The translations under genes were made by a program, and so were the position numbers. From Leucobacter sp. G161 (GTDB lineage: Bacteria > Actinomycetota > Actinomycetes > Actinomycetales > Microbacteriaceae), in assembly GCF_001482305.1 (NCBI RefSeq), contig NZ_LOHP01000065.1, positions 1 to 64,000 on the forward strand: DNA of 64,000 nucleotides, written 5' to 3'. Under the pieces are notes generated by a model. That model made no database searches and was not told where the DNA came from. It saw only the letters and a list, made by a program, of their open reading frames with translations. This document shows positions 44,934-53,708 of the stretch, one piece after another; positions within the stretch are counted from its first letter, which is position 1; every line of letters begins with the position of its first letter.

Positions 44934-47900
44934 TCAGTTGTTCGGGCTGAGGTCTGGAAAAAGCACGCCGTCTCCGCGCAGGCTACTCACACCCTGCCCG
45001 TCGGCGACGACCTCGAGGCCGCCAGCCAGCCGTTCTTTGAGTTCGGCAACGTGGCTGATGAGCGCGACCGTACGTCCACCTTCGCGCAGCCCGTCGAGCG
45101 TGGCGAGCGCCTGGTCGAGCGCATCGGGGTCCAGCGATCCGAACCCCTCGTCAATGAATAGCGTATCGAGTTCGAGGCCGCCTGACTCCGCAGTGACCAC
45201 ATCGGCGAGGCCGAGGGCGAGCGCGAGCGACGCGAGGAAGCTCTCGCCACCCGACAGCGAGTCCGTCGTTCGTGACCGACCCGTGTACTCGTCGATGACC
45301 GCGAGTCCGAGGCCGGACTGTCGCCCGCGCGCCCGCAGACCGTCGTCGTGCGCGAGCCGGTAGCGCCCGCCGACCATCGTCGAGAGCCTGCGGTTCGCGG
45401 CCTCAACGATCGCTTCGAGTCGCGCTGCGAGCACGAACACCTCGAGCCGCATTCGTTTCGTGTTCGGGTCCTTGCCCTGGAGGGTGTCAGCGAGCCGACG
45501 GAGCTGGAGTAGTGCGTCGCCCGCTGCCGCGGAGCCGGACAGTTCGCGGTCCACTCGTTCGAGGGTGGATCTGTGCTCGCTCGCGATTCGCGCGGCCGCT
45601 GCGTGCAGCGACAGCGCCGCTTCGGCCTGCTCTGCGGTGAGCGCTGCGGCCTCCGCGAGTGGAGCGAGGTCGACCGGGTCACGGTCAATCCCTTGGAGGT
45701 CGGCAGCCGCGAGCTCGCCGGCGTTGCGCTGCGTGCCCTCGTCGAATGCGCGCACCCGTGCCCGGAGCTGCTCGCGCTTGCCGGAGTCGAGGTGGGCGGT
45801 TGCGGCGGCCGTCGCCGCGGCGGCGACGGCGCTCGTTGTGCTCCCGGAGTCGGCGAAGCCCTGTTCGATGAGTTCGTCCGTAAAGCCCCGCTCGGCGAGC
45901 AACAGGGTGCGTGCCGCGTTGGCGCGATCCCCACCGGCGCGGAGCACGCGATTGAGCGCCGCATGAAGCCGGTCGACTTGAGCGATGCGCTCGTCAACGC
46001 TCGCGCAGCCAGCTCGAGCCGTTTCGATGTCTGCTGCGAGCGCGAGCGCTTGCGCTTCAGCCGCCTGCAGCTGCGCGGTCAGCGTTGCCGCCTGCGCCCC
46101 CAGATCGGTGACGCGGCCACGGCGGGTCTCGGTCTCGGCCTCGAGTTCGATCACACGGTGATCAAGGTCGGCGAGCTCGGTCGCGGCGGTGTTCGCGCGG
46201 TCCAGCGCCGTGGTGGCCGCGGCATGGGCCGTCTCGGCCGCGGCCTCGGTCATCCCGGCGGCGGCGCCGCGTGCGGTCGCGAGCCGCTCGTCGAGGGCGT
46301 GCTCGGCGTCACGGGCGGTGTCAAGGCGCTGCTGTGCCTCGCGCTGCTCACGCTCGGCCGTCTCGATGGCCTCCGGCGTGACCGGGTCTGAGTGTTCGGC
46401 AGGTGCTGGGTGCTGCAGCGAGCCGCACACCGTGCAGGGTTCGCCGTCTTGCAGCGCGTCCGCGAGTTCGCCTGCCATACCTGCGATGCGCCTGGCGAGC
46501 AGGTCGCTCACCGCTGCCGTGCGCGCGGCCGCAGCCGCTGCGAGTTCGGCGGAGCGCGCCTGGGCCATCAGCACGTCGGCGGCGAGCGAGGCCGCGAGTT
46601 TCGCTGCGTCCAGGCGCTCCGCGGCGAGCGTCACCTCGCCCCCGCGCTGGTCGACGAGTGCGGCCTCGACGGCTAGGGCCTCCCGTTCGACCCGCAGAGC
46701 GGCAAGTCGCTCGGGTAGTGCCGCAAGCGCCTCGGTCTCGGTGGCCTCTGCCACAGTCACCTCCGCGAGCGTCGAGCGAAACCGTTCAGTCTCCGCGCGG
46801 AGTTGCAGGAGCCGTTGCTCGTCAGCCCGTGCGTCGGCCAGCGAGCCAAGCTGACGCGCAGCGGCATCACGCTCTGCGGTGAGCGCCTGTTGTTGGTCTG
46901 GCCAGGCCGCTTCGGCAGAGCGCGCGGCGCGTTCGGCGGCGGCGTCGTCAGCAGCTGTCTCCGCCTCGCTGAGCTCCGCCCACGCTGCACTCCAGTCGGC
47001 CTCGGCGTCCGTCTTCGCGGCTGTGGCCTGGTCGAGGGTGCGGCGGGCACCAACGACGTGCGCGGCGCGATCCGCCCGGTCAAGTTCAGCCCGGGCGATG
47101 TCGATGTCTGCGCGCTGCGCGTCGAGTTCGCGGCTGCGCGCCTCGGCGGCGAACAGCCGGTGCTGCGCGGCGGTGAGCGTCTTGGCTTGTTCGTGGCGCG
47201 CTGCGGCATCCCGCTGCGCCACACGGCTCGCGTCTGCGGCCGCGGCGAGTTCGCCCGCGCGCGCATCGAGAGCGTCAATCGCTTGGGCGGCAGCGGCACG
47301 CCGAGAGGTGAGGGTACGTTCCGCAGCGTGGGGTGCGCCTGCTGGAGCCGCTGGTGCTCCGTCGCCCGCAGTCGGCTGGGCGGCCGCGTCGCGTTCGAGG
47401 GCGTCTTCGAGCCCGCCCAGCAGCCCCTCGATGCGGGCCTCGCTGTCGCGCACCGAGCCGTCGAGGGTCTTGCGCCGCTCGACGAGTGCCGCCTCGATGT
47501 CTGCGAAGCGCTCGGTTTGGAAGAGCGTGCGCAGCGTCGCCTGCCGTTCGTCGTCGGCCGCGCGCAGGAAGCGCTGGAAGCCGCCCTGCGACAGCATGAC
47601 GACCTGCAGGAACTGGTGATGGCTGAGCCGCAGCACCGGGGTGAGTGCGGCAGCGACATCGACCGGGCGGGAAGCGAGCCCCTCCCAGTCGTTCGCCGCC
47701 GCGTCCCAGCGCCAGAGCCGCGCTTCGGTTTTTTGCGTCGTCGTGCCGCCGCCGCGCTTCGCCGGCCTGGTGTACTCGGGGCTGCGCTCAACGAGATATT
47801 TGTCGCCAGCGACCTCGAATTCAAGGCGCACGAGCGTGGGCCGCTCGGGCGCCGAGTGGTCCGAGCGAACCCGCGACACTTGCCCGTCGTACCGGGGCAC

Positions 47901-48065
47901 CGCGCCGTACAGGGCGAAGCTCACCGCGTCGAGCAGGCTCGACTTGCCGGCCCCGGTGCGGCCAGAAATCAGCAGCAGCCCACCGGCAGCGGCCTGGGCG
48001 AAGTCGAGGACCTGCCGGTCACGGAACGGCCCAAACCCCTCGACGTCGAGTTTCAGGATCCTCAT
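44934..48065 (-). CDS. sbcC: Exonuclease SbcC (SMC-like ATPase)
   Basis: The 1043-residue Rad50-type ATPase is the partner of SbcD in processing hairpins and blocked DNA ends. It has Walker A GRTGAGKS at 35-42, long Ala/Glu/Arg-rich coiled coils, and a zinc hook CTVC near residue 545. C-terminal signature LSGGESFLASLALAL and Walker B LDTLFIDEGFGSLD are also present. The length is normal. The start overlaps the ancestral stop of sbcD. The gene itself looks intact. Confidence 0.94.
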   Translation of the reverse strand: MRILKLDVEGFGPFRDRQVLDFAQAAAGGLLLISGRTGAGKSSLLDAVSFALYGAVPRYDGQVSRVRSDHSAPERPTLVRLEFEVAGDKYLVERSPEYTRPAKRGGGTTTQKTEARLWRWDAAANDWEGLASRPVDVAAALTPVLRLSHHQFLQVVMLSQGGFQRFLRAADDERQATLRTLFQTERFADIEAALVERRKTLDGSVRDSEARIEGLLGGLEDALERDAAAQPTAGDGAPAAPAGAPHAAERTLTSRRAAAAQAIDALDARAGELAAAADASRVAQRDAAARHEQAKTLTAAQHRLFAAEARSRELDAQRADIDIARAELDRADRAAHVVGARRTLDQATAAKTDAEADWSAAWAELSEAETAADDAAAERAARSAEAAWPDQQQALTAERDAAARQLGSLADARADEQRLLQLRAETERFRSTLAEVTVAEATETEALAALPERLAALRVEREALAVEAALVDQRGGEVTLAAERLDAAKLAASLAADVLMAQARSAELAAAAAARTAAVSDLLARRIAGMAGELADALQDGEPCTVCGSLQHPAPAEHSDPVTPEAIETAEREQREAQQRLDTARDAEHALDERLATARGAAAGMTEAAAETAHAAATTALDRANTAATELADLDHRVIELEAETETRRGRVTDLGAQAATLTAQLQAAEAQALALAADIETARAGCASVDERIAQVDRLHAALNRVLRAGGDRANAARTLLLAERGFTDELIEQGFADSGSTTSAVAAAATAAATAHLDSGKREQLRARVRAFDEGTQRNAGELAAADLQGIDRDPVDLAPLAEAAALTAEQAEAALSLHAAAARIASEHRSTLERVDRELSGSAAAGDALLQLRRLADTLQGKDPNTKRMRLEVFVLAARLEAIVEAANRRLSTMVGGRYRLAHDDGLRARGRQSGLGLAVIDEYTGRSRTTDSLSGGESFLASLALALGLADVVTAESGGLELDTLFIDEGFGSLDPDALDQALATLDGLREGGRTVALISHVAELKERLAGGLEVVADGQGVSSLRGDGVLFPDLSPNN

Positions 48066-48238
48066 CCGTGTGACCCCTCGCTCGCGACCGACGTCGCCCG
48101 GCTGTCTGGCCCTGCGACCTCCGCGAGCACCTCGCGCATGAGGTCGCGTTCGGCACCGTCGAGCCGTTCTCCGCCGCGCACGAGCCCGAGGAATTCGTCG
48201 ACGATATCGATGTCGCTCTTGCGCGCTACCCGCTCCGT
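48062..48238 (-). pseudogene. Detached C-terminal segment of SbcD
   Basis: After the TAA at 48239-48241 the sbcD frame continues open for 58 codons to a TGA that overlaps the ATG of sbcC. The translation (TERVARKSDIDIVDEFLGLV and onward) resembles the usual SbcD C-terminus, and the overlap restores the standard sbcD-sbcC coupling. A single substitution, for example TAC or CAA to TAA, would explain it. No start codon or Shine-Dalgarno is evident for this piece. Confidence 0.7.
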
Positions 48239-49267
48239 TTAGGTCGTCTGGGGCGCATCGGGCAGCGTTGCGGGCGCGAACTCGATGTGGGCGCAGTAGG
48301 GAAAGCGCTCGCGTAGCCGCCGCATCGAGTCGATCGGGCGAACGGTGTCAGTGAGCGTTGCCTCAACCCAGCTCGCCTCGTGCACGGCGAACTGGTCGTC
48401 GCCCAGGAGCTCGTCAATTGAGCCGCGGAGACGCGCGAGTGGGCGCTGCACCGGCAGATCGACCCAGGATGCCTCACGGTAGCCGTCGGCGTCGAGGTCG
48501 ACGAGCCACCCACCGCGCGGCTTGGCCGCCTCGCTGAACGAGAAGTGCACGGGGGCCCCGCTGTAGCGAATCTGCGGAGTGAGGGTCGAGCGGCCGTGGA
48601 TGTGGCCGAGTGCGGCGTAGTCCACGCCGTTAAACGCTTCGGCCGGGACCACGTCGATGCCGCCGGCCGTGAGATCCCACACGAGCCCCTCCCCGGCCGC
48701 TGCGACGGCCTCGGGCGCGCTGCTGTTCACCGCAAAGCAGTGCGACATGACCACTGAACGGTTGCCGCGCGCTGCGGCGAGCGCGCGCACCTCATCCATC
48801 ACCCGGCTGAGCAGCGCCGCGTGGCTGCGCAGCTTCTCGTCGGGGTACAGCGTGGTGTGGAGCATGGGTTCGAGATACGGGATCGCGAACACGTCGACCT
48901 CGCCGAACTCGTCGGTGAGCGTGACGGGGGTGCGGAAGGCGTCGCCGCGCGTCACGACGTGGACGCCGCCGAGCGCCGCCCACTCAGATTGAAACCCCAG
49001 CCGGGCGGCGTTGTCGTGATTGCCGCTCGAAACGATGACGGTTGCGCCGGCGTCGCGGATGCCGCGGATCGCGTGTGCGAGCACCCCATAGAGCTCGGCT
49101 GCTGGCGCCGCGTGGTCGAAGACATCCCCGGCGACGAGCACGGCGTCGACACCGTGCTCGCGCACGATCTGCGGGAGCACGCCAAGCACCTCGCGCAGCT
49201 GCGGGAGCGTCGAATTGCCGTGGAAGCTTCGACCGAGGTGCCAGTCTGAGGTGTGCAGCAGCCGCAA
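48239..49267 (-). CDS. sbcD: Exonuclease SbcD (truncated by an in-frame TAA)
   Basis: The 342-residue protein has the calcineurin-like nuclease motifs of Mre11/SbcD: HTSDWHLG near the N-terminus, VLVAGDVFDH, SSGNHDN, MSHCFA and LGHIHGR. The TTG at 49267 has GAGG at suitable spacing and begins the conserved LLHTSDWH. The metal-binding core is complete. The C-terminal ~58 residues, normally part of the SbcC-binding and capping region, are separated by a TAA. Nuclease activity may persist, but partnership with SbcC could be impaired. Confidence 0.88.
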   Translation of the reverse strand: MRLLHTSDWHLGRSFHGNSTLPQLREVLGVLPQIVREHGVDAVLVAGDVFDHAAPAAELYGVLAHAIRGIRDAGATVIVSSGNHDNAARLGFQSEWAALGGVHVVTRGDAFRTPVTLTDEFGEVDVFAIPYLEPMLHTTLYPDEKLRSHAALLSRVMDEVRALAAARGNRSVVMSHCFAVNSSAPEAVAAAGEGLVWDLTAGGIDVVPAEAFNGVDYAALGHIHGRSTLTPQIRYSGAPVHFSFSEAAKPRGGWLVDLDADGYREASWVDLPVQRPLARLRGSIDELLGDDQFAVHEASWVEATLTDTVRPIDSMRRLRERFPYCAHIEFAPATLPDAPQTT

Positions 49268-49411
49268 GGCGTGATCCTCTCTCTATCGGTGTGGATCGGG
49301 ACTGGGTTAAGCCTGTCACAGGGCTCCGACATTCGCTGGTGCAGGCGACGAAGCCGTGCCGGTTTCCACAGCCCCGGTGCGATTGTCGGTCCCTCAGGCT
49401 AGCCTTGGCCC

Positions 49412-50500
49412 ATGCCGAACCCTCTCCTCTTTCAGCCCTTCTCGCTTCGCGGTCTCGAGGTTCGTAACCGTCTGTGGGTGTCCCCCATGTGCCAGTACTC
49501 GGTTGCCGAACGCGACGGGGTGCCGCGCGACTGGCATCTCCAGCACATTGGTGGGCTCGCGCGTGGCGGGGCCGGGCTGGTTGTGGTCGAGGCGACCGCA
49601 GTTGTCCCCGAGGGGCGAATCTCGCCGGAGGATCTCGGGTTGTGGAACGGTGAGCAAGAGCAGGCGTTCGCGAGGCTCGCGACTGTTGCGCACTCGCACG
49701 GGGCCGCGATTGCTGTGCAGCTGGCGCACGCTGGCCGGAAGGCGGGCACGTTCAAGGGCTGGCCCGGTGAGCCATACGGGTCCGTCCCGGTCGCCGAGGG
49801 CGGCTGGGAGACTGTCGGTCCTTCCCCCGTGCGCTTCGACGAGCATCACACGGAGCCGCGCGAACTCACGGTGGCCGAAATCGGCGAGCTGGTGCAGGCG
49901 TTTGCTACAGCTGCTGATCGCGCGGTGCGCGCCGGCTTCGACGCTGTCGAGGTGCACGCCGCGCACGGGTATCTGCTGCAGGAGTTCATGTCGCCGCTGT
50001 CGAACCAGCGCAGTGACGACTACGGGGGTTCATTGGAGAACCGCGCAAGACTCACGCGTGAGGTCGTCCGCGCAATCCGCGGCGATCACCCGGGCCTGCC
50101 GATCCTCGTCCGCATCTCGGGCACGGATTGGATCGACGGCGGCTTCGACGTTGAGGAGGCGGCGCTCGTGAGCGGCTGGCTTGCCGCCGACGGGGCGGAC
50201 CTCATCGATGTGTCCTCGGGCGGGAACTCGCCCTCGATCCGCATCTCGGCCGGCCCGTCCTACCAGGTGCCGCTCGCGGATCGGGTGCGCCGGGAGGGAC
50301 ACCTCCCGGTCGGGGCCGTCGGTGCGATTACCTCCGCGCAGCAGGCCGAAGGCATCCTCGTCACCGGCCAGGCGGACATTGTGTTCCTTGGCAGGCCCCT
50401 CCTCACGAACCCGCACCTGCCGCTGCAGTGGGCCACCGACCTGCGTGCCCCGTCGGCCCCGGCACTCGTGCCGCCCCAGTACCACCGGGCCCGGTTCTAG
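49412..50500 (+). CDS. NADH:flavin oxidoreductase (old yellow enzyme, YqjM-like)
   Basis: The 362-residue FMN enzyme reduces activated C=C bonds. It has the YqjM-class Cys27 in SPMCQYS, the substrate His pair region (AVQLAHAGRK, and VHAAHGYLLQEFMSPLSNQRSDDYGG), and the C-terminal FMN phosphate loop around VGAIT and VFLGRPLLTNPHL. Little or no leader is present (TAGCCT about 8 bp before ATG), which suggests a leaderless mRNA. It is three bases upstream of the winged-helix gene. Confidence 0.93.
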   Translation: MPNPLLFQPFSLRGLEVRNRLWVSPMCQYSVAERDGVPRDWHLQHIGGLARGGAGLVVVEATAVVPEGRISPEDLGLWNGEQEQAFARLATVAHSHGAAIAVQLAHAGRKAGTFKGWPGEPYGSVPVAEGGWETVGPSPVRFDEHHTEPRELTVAEIGELVQAFATAADRAVRAGFDAVEVHAAHGYLLQEFMSPLSNQRSDDYGGSLENRARLTREVVRAIRGDHPGLPILVRISGTDWIDGGFDVEEAALVSGWLAADGADLIDVSSGGNSPSIRISAGPSYQVPLADRVRREGHLPVGAVGAITSAQQAEGILVTGQADIVFLGRPLLTNPHLPLQWATDLRAPSAPALVPPQYHRARF

Positions 50501-50503
50501 CGC

Positions 50504-51688
50504 GTGAGCATCACCCTCACCGATGCGGCCCTCCTCAGGGTTCGCATGCGCGCCCTCGGGCTCGACGGAGCATGCGCAGCCGATGCGGTCACGCCTGGCG
50601 AGGCGACCGGCGCCGACCGGGTGCACTCCGTCGTCGCGCACCTCTTCGCGCTCCAGGGACAAGATTGGCGTTCCTCGCAGTGGGCTGTCGGTTCCCGTGC
50701 GCCAGGCATCAGCTCGGGTGATGTCGTCGAGGCAATGCATACCGGCAGGGTCGTTCGGTCGTGGCCCATGCGCGGCACGGTTCATCTGGTGGCGTCCGAG
50801 GACATCGGTTGGATGCAGCGGCTCACGAACCCGCGCGTGCTTGCCGGTGCGCCGAAACGGCGCGCATTCCTCGGGGTGAGCGATGCCGTGCTCGAACGCG
50901 TCACGGAGGTGTCGCTCGCGGCGCTCGCGGGCGGCACCAGCCTCGACCGCGCAGAGCTCGGTCAGGTGTGGACGGACGCTGGGATCGATTGGAAGCCGAA
51001 CTGGCGCTATCACCTGATTTGGTGGTTGTGTCAGAACGGTCTCACGACGTTCGGACCGATTGCCGCTGGTGCTGGTGGATCGAGCGCCCCGGAGCCGAGG
51101 CTCGTGCTCGCCTCCGAGTGGATCACCGCTCCGCGCATACTCGACGGCGACGACGCGCTCGCCGAGTTCGCGCTTCGCTACGTACGTGGCCGCGGCGCCG
51201 TGAGCCGGAAGGATCTCGCGTCCTGGGCGCTCCTGCCGGCACCGTCAGTTGCCCGTGGGCTCGAACTCGCTGTCGCACGGGGCTCGATCATCACAGCGCG
51301 ACGCGATGATGTCGCTGGCGCCGCCGGGGCGCTCTGGGTCGATCCGACTGCCCTCGCAGCCGCGGAGTCTGCGGTGGACTCACCCGACGGCACCGGGTGG
51401 CGTCTCCTCCCCGCGTTCGACGAGCATCTGCTCGGCTTCTCCGACCGCTCGCCGCAGTTCGACGCCGCGCACCTGGGTGAATTGGTGCCCGGGAAGAACG
51501 GAGTGTTCCTCGCCACCGTCGTGCACCGCGGCCGAGCCGTTGGCACGTGGCGCAGGGATCCGAAGTCGCAGGCGGTGACAGTGACAGCGTTTCCCGGCGA
51601 ACACATCGATATCGCCGCGCTGACCCCCGAGCTCGTCCGCTGGGCGGCCTTCACCGGCGGAGACATCCCGGACCTCGTGCTGCGCTGA
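50504..51688 (+). CDS. Winged-helix DNA-binding domain protein (HTH_42/DUF1006 family)
   Basis: The 394-residue protein follows the AlkZ/YcaQ-like family layout: an N-terminal helical block (LFALQGQDWRSSQWAVGSR), the catalytic-like SWPMRGTVHLVASEDIGW stretch, then RYVRGRGAVSRKDLASWALL and the C-terminal LLPAFDEHLLGFSDR. Known relatives include DNA glycosylases that unhook crosslinks. Whether this member is active is not certain. It starts with GTG three bases after the upstream stop. Confidence 0.85.
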   Translation: MSITLTDAALLRVRMRALGLDGACAADAVTPGEATGADRVHSVVAHLFALQGQDWRSSQWAVGSRAPGISSGDVVEAMHTGRVVRSWPMRGTVHLVASEDIGWMQRLTNPRVLAGAPKRRAFLGVSDAVLERVTEVSLAALAGGTSLDRAELGQVWTDAGIDWKPNWRYHLIWWLCQNGLTTFGPIAAGAGGSSAPEPRLVLASEWITAPRILDGDDALAEFALRYVRGRGAVSRKDLASWALLPAPSVARGLELAVARGSIITARRDDVAGAAGALWVDPTALAAAESAVDSPDGTGWRLLPAFDEHLLGFSDRSPQFDAAHLGELVPGKNGVFLATVVHRGRAVGTWRRDPKSQAVTVTAFPGEHIDIAALTPELVRWAAFTGGDIPDLVLR

Positions 51689-51720
51689 CACCGCGTTCGT
51701 GCGTGTGAGAAGCTAGGACG

Positions 51721-53457
51721 ATGGAGCTTGCCCTTGTCGCAGTAGCCGCTGTTGTCGTGCTCGTTGGTGTGTCGCTCGTGAGCGGCCGGATCGGCATCGC
51801 CGCCCCGCTCGTCCTCGTGGTCGTTGGCATCGGCATCGGGTACCTCCCCGGGGTGCCGCTCGTCGAAATCAACCCGGAGATCATCCTGCTCGGGATCCTT
51901 CCGCCGCTGTTGTACTCGGCAGCGATGAACGTTCCCTTCGTGGACTTCCGGCGCAACCTGCGCCCGGTCGCCGGGCTTTCGGTGCTCCTCGTCATCCTCT
52001 CTGCGCTGCTCGTTGGTTGGCTGCTCCACCTCGCGGTGCCCGCGCTTCCATTCCCGGCGGCGGTCGCCCTTGGCGCCGTCATCAGCCCACCCGACGCGGT
52101 CGCCGCGACGTCGATCGGAAAACGGCTCGGGCTCCCCGAGCGCATTGTCTCGATCCTCGAGGGCGAGAGCCTCGTCAACGATGCGACCTCACTCGTGCTG
52201 CTCCGCACCGCCCTCGCCGCGGTGTCTGGCAGCTTCGTCTTCTGGGAAGCCGCGGGGGCGTTCGTGTTCTCCGTGGTGGCTGCGATCGGCGTCGGCTTCC
52301 TCATGGGGTTCATCACCGTGTGGATCCGCGCCAGACTGAACAACCCCGTGCACGACACGCTCGTGTCCTTCGTTGTGCCCTTCGTCGCGTTTATTCCCGC
52401 CGAGGTCATCGGCGCCTCAGGAGTGCTCTCGGTCGTCGTCACCGGGCTCTACACCGGCTATCACTCAGTGCGCCGATTCAGCGCTATCGCCCGCACAAAT
52501 GAGCGCCTGAACTGGCGGACCGTTTCGTTCATTCTCGAGAACGGCGTCTTCCTCATCATGGGCTTGCAGTTGCACGTGCTCGTGAACGAGGTCACCGATT
52601 CGAGCTTCCATCTCGGGCACGTCGCGCTCATTGCCGGCGCCCTCGTGCTGCTGCTCATCGTGAGTCGTGCTCTGTTCGTCGTGCCGCTGGTGTTCCTCAT
52701 GCGTGGAGAAACGGGGCGTCGCCGAGCGAAGGGTGACGAGATTGCACGGCTTGAGGCGAAGCTCGCGAAGAACGGCAGGGCCAACAACGAGCGCGCGCAA
52801 CGCCGCCTGAAACTCATGAAGGACCGTGCGCAGGCCGATCTTGACCACGAGATCGAGCAACAGCTGGGTTGGCGCGACGGTGTCGTGCTCACCTGGAGCG
52901 CGATGCGCGGAGTCGTCACGCTCGCGGCCGCCCAGTCGATCTCGACCGACGTCCCGTACCGCCCGCAGATCATCCTCATCGCGTTTCTCGTCGCTGTTGC
53001 AACGCTCCTGCTGCACGGGCTCACCCTGCCCGCCGTGATCAAGTGGCTCTGGCCGCGCGGGGTGAAGTCGGGCGTGGACAACACCGAGGTCGAAGCGTTG
53101 AGCCACGACCTTGTCGACGCGGGTCTCGAAGCGATCGACGACGAACTCACCGTCGAGACCGACGACCCCGACCGTGTGATGACGCCCGACCCCATCGTGC
53201 AGCGCGCGAAGATCGCGACAAAGGCCGCGCTCGGCCCGCTCGCGCTGCGGTTCCACGAGACCGGTGCGGTCGTCGTCCCCACGGCCGAGACGCCGGCCGA
53301 ATCCTATCTGCGCCTCACCCGCATCGCGCTCGAGGCCCAGCGCGCAACCCTCAGCGAGGAACGGGCCATCGGTCGCTACAGTTCCAAGGCGCTGCGCGCG
53401 GCCGGCCTCGCGCTCGACGCGCAGGAGGCACGACTGTCTCCCTACACCGGCGAGTAG
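51721..53457 (+). CDS. Na+/H+ antiporter, CPA1 family
   Basis: The 578-residue membrane protein has about eleven to twelve spans in the first 400 residues, with the CPA1 ion-site motif ISPPDAVAATSIGKRL and ILEGESLVNDATSLVL. A C-terminal cytoplasmic tail of around 150 residues is charged and helical, typical of bacterial NhaP/YjcE types. It exports Na+ in exchange for protons. AGGACG is right before the ATG. It appears to be its own unit. Confidence 0.92.
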   Translation: MELALVAVAAVVVLVGVSLVSGRIGIAAPLVLVVVGIGIGYLPGVPLVEINPEIILLGILPPLLYSAAMNVPFVDFRRNLRPVAGLSVLLVILSALLVGWLLHLAVPALPFPAAVALGAVISPPDAVAATSIGKRLGLPERIVSILEGESLVNDATSLVLLRTALAAVSGSFVFWEAAGAFVFSVVAAIGVGFLMGFITVWIRARLNNPVHDTLVSFVVPFVAFIPAEVIGASGVLSVVVTGLYTGYHSVRRFSAIARTNERLNWRTVSFILENGVFLIMGLQLHVLVNEVTDSSFHLGHVALIAGALVLLLIVSRALFVVPLVFLMRGETGRRRAKGDEIARLEAKLAKNGRANNERAQRRLKLMKDRAQADLDHEIEQQLGWRDGVVLTWSAMRGVVTLAAAQSISTDVPYRPQIILIAFLVAVATLLLHGLTLPAVIKWLWPRGVKSGVDNTEVEALSHDLVDAGLEAIDDELTVETDDPDRVMTPDPIVQRAKIATKAALGPLALRFHETGAVVVPTAETPAESYLRLTRIALEAQRATLSEERAIGRYSSKALRAAGLALDAQEARLSPYTGE

Positions 53458-53708
53458 GCACACTGCCCGGTATCGCGAATTGGGCCGGGTAGAGTGCCGC
53501 GGCTGCAACAGCGGGGGGGCTGCCCGCAGAACGATTCCGTCCAGTGGGCGCCTTGAGCGATCCTTGAGGTTTCGGTCGCTAGTCGCTGGCCCCTCCGAGG
53601 GTATTCTGTGTGACAGCTAACGCGATCGTTGGGGCGTCTATTCACGGACGTAACAGTGCCGCATGAAGTACGGACTCGGCTCGCTGCCGAGCAGAAACGG
53701 GAGCCAGC

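Noticed and set aside
41695-45363. A 1222-codon open frame on the + strand
   Set aside because: It is antisense to DeoC, the DUF3516 helicase and SbcC, all with clear motifs on the minus strand. Its composition (Arg/Glu/His-rich) is what the complement of high-GC codons produces.
46803-48242. A 479-codon + strand frame opposite SbcC
   Set aside because: No motif is present and it mirrors the SbcC coiled-coil codons.
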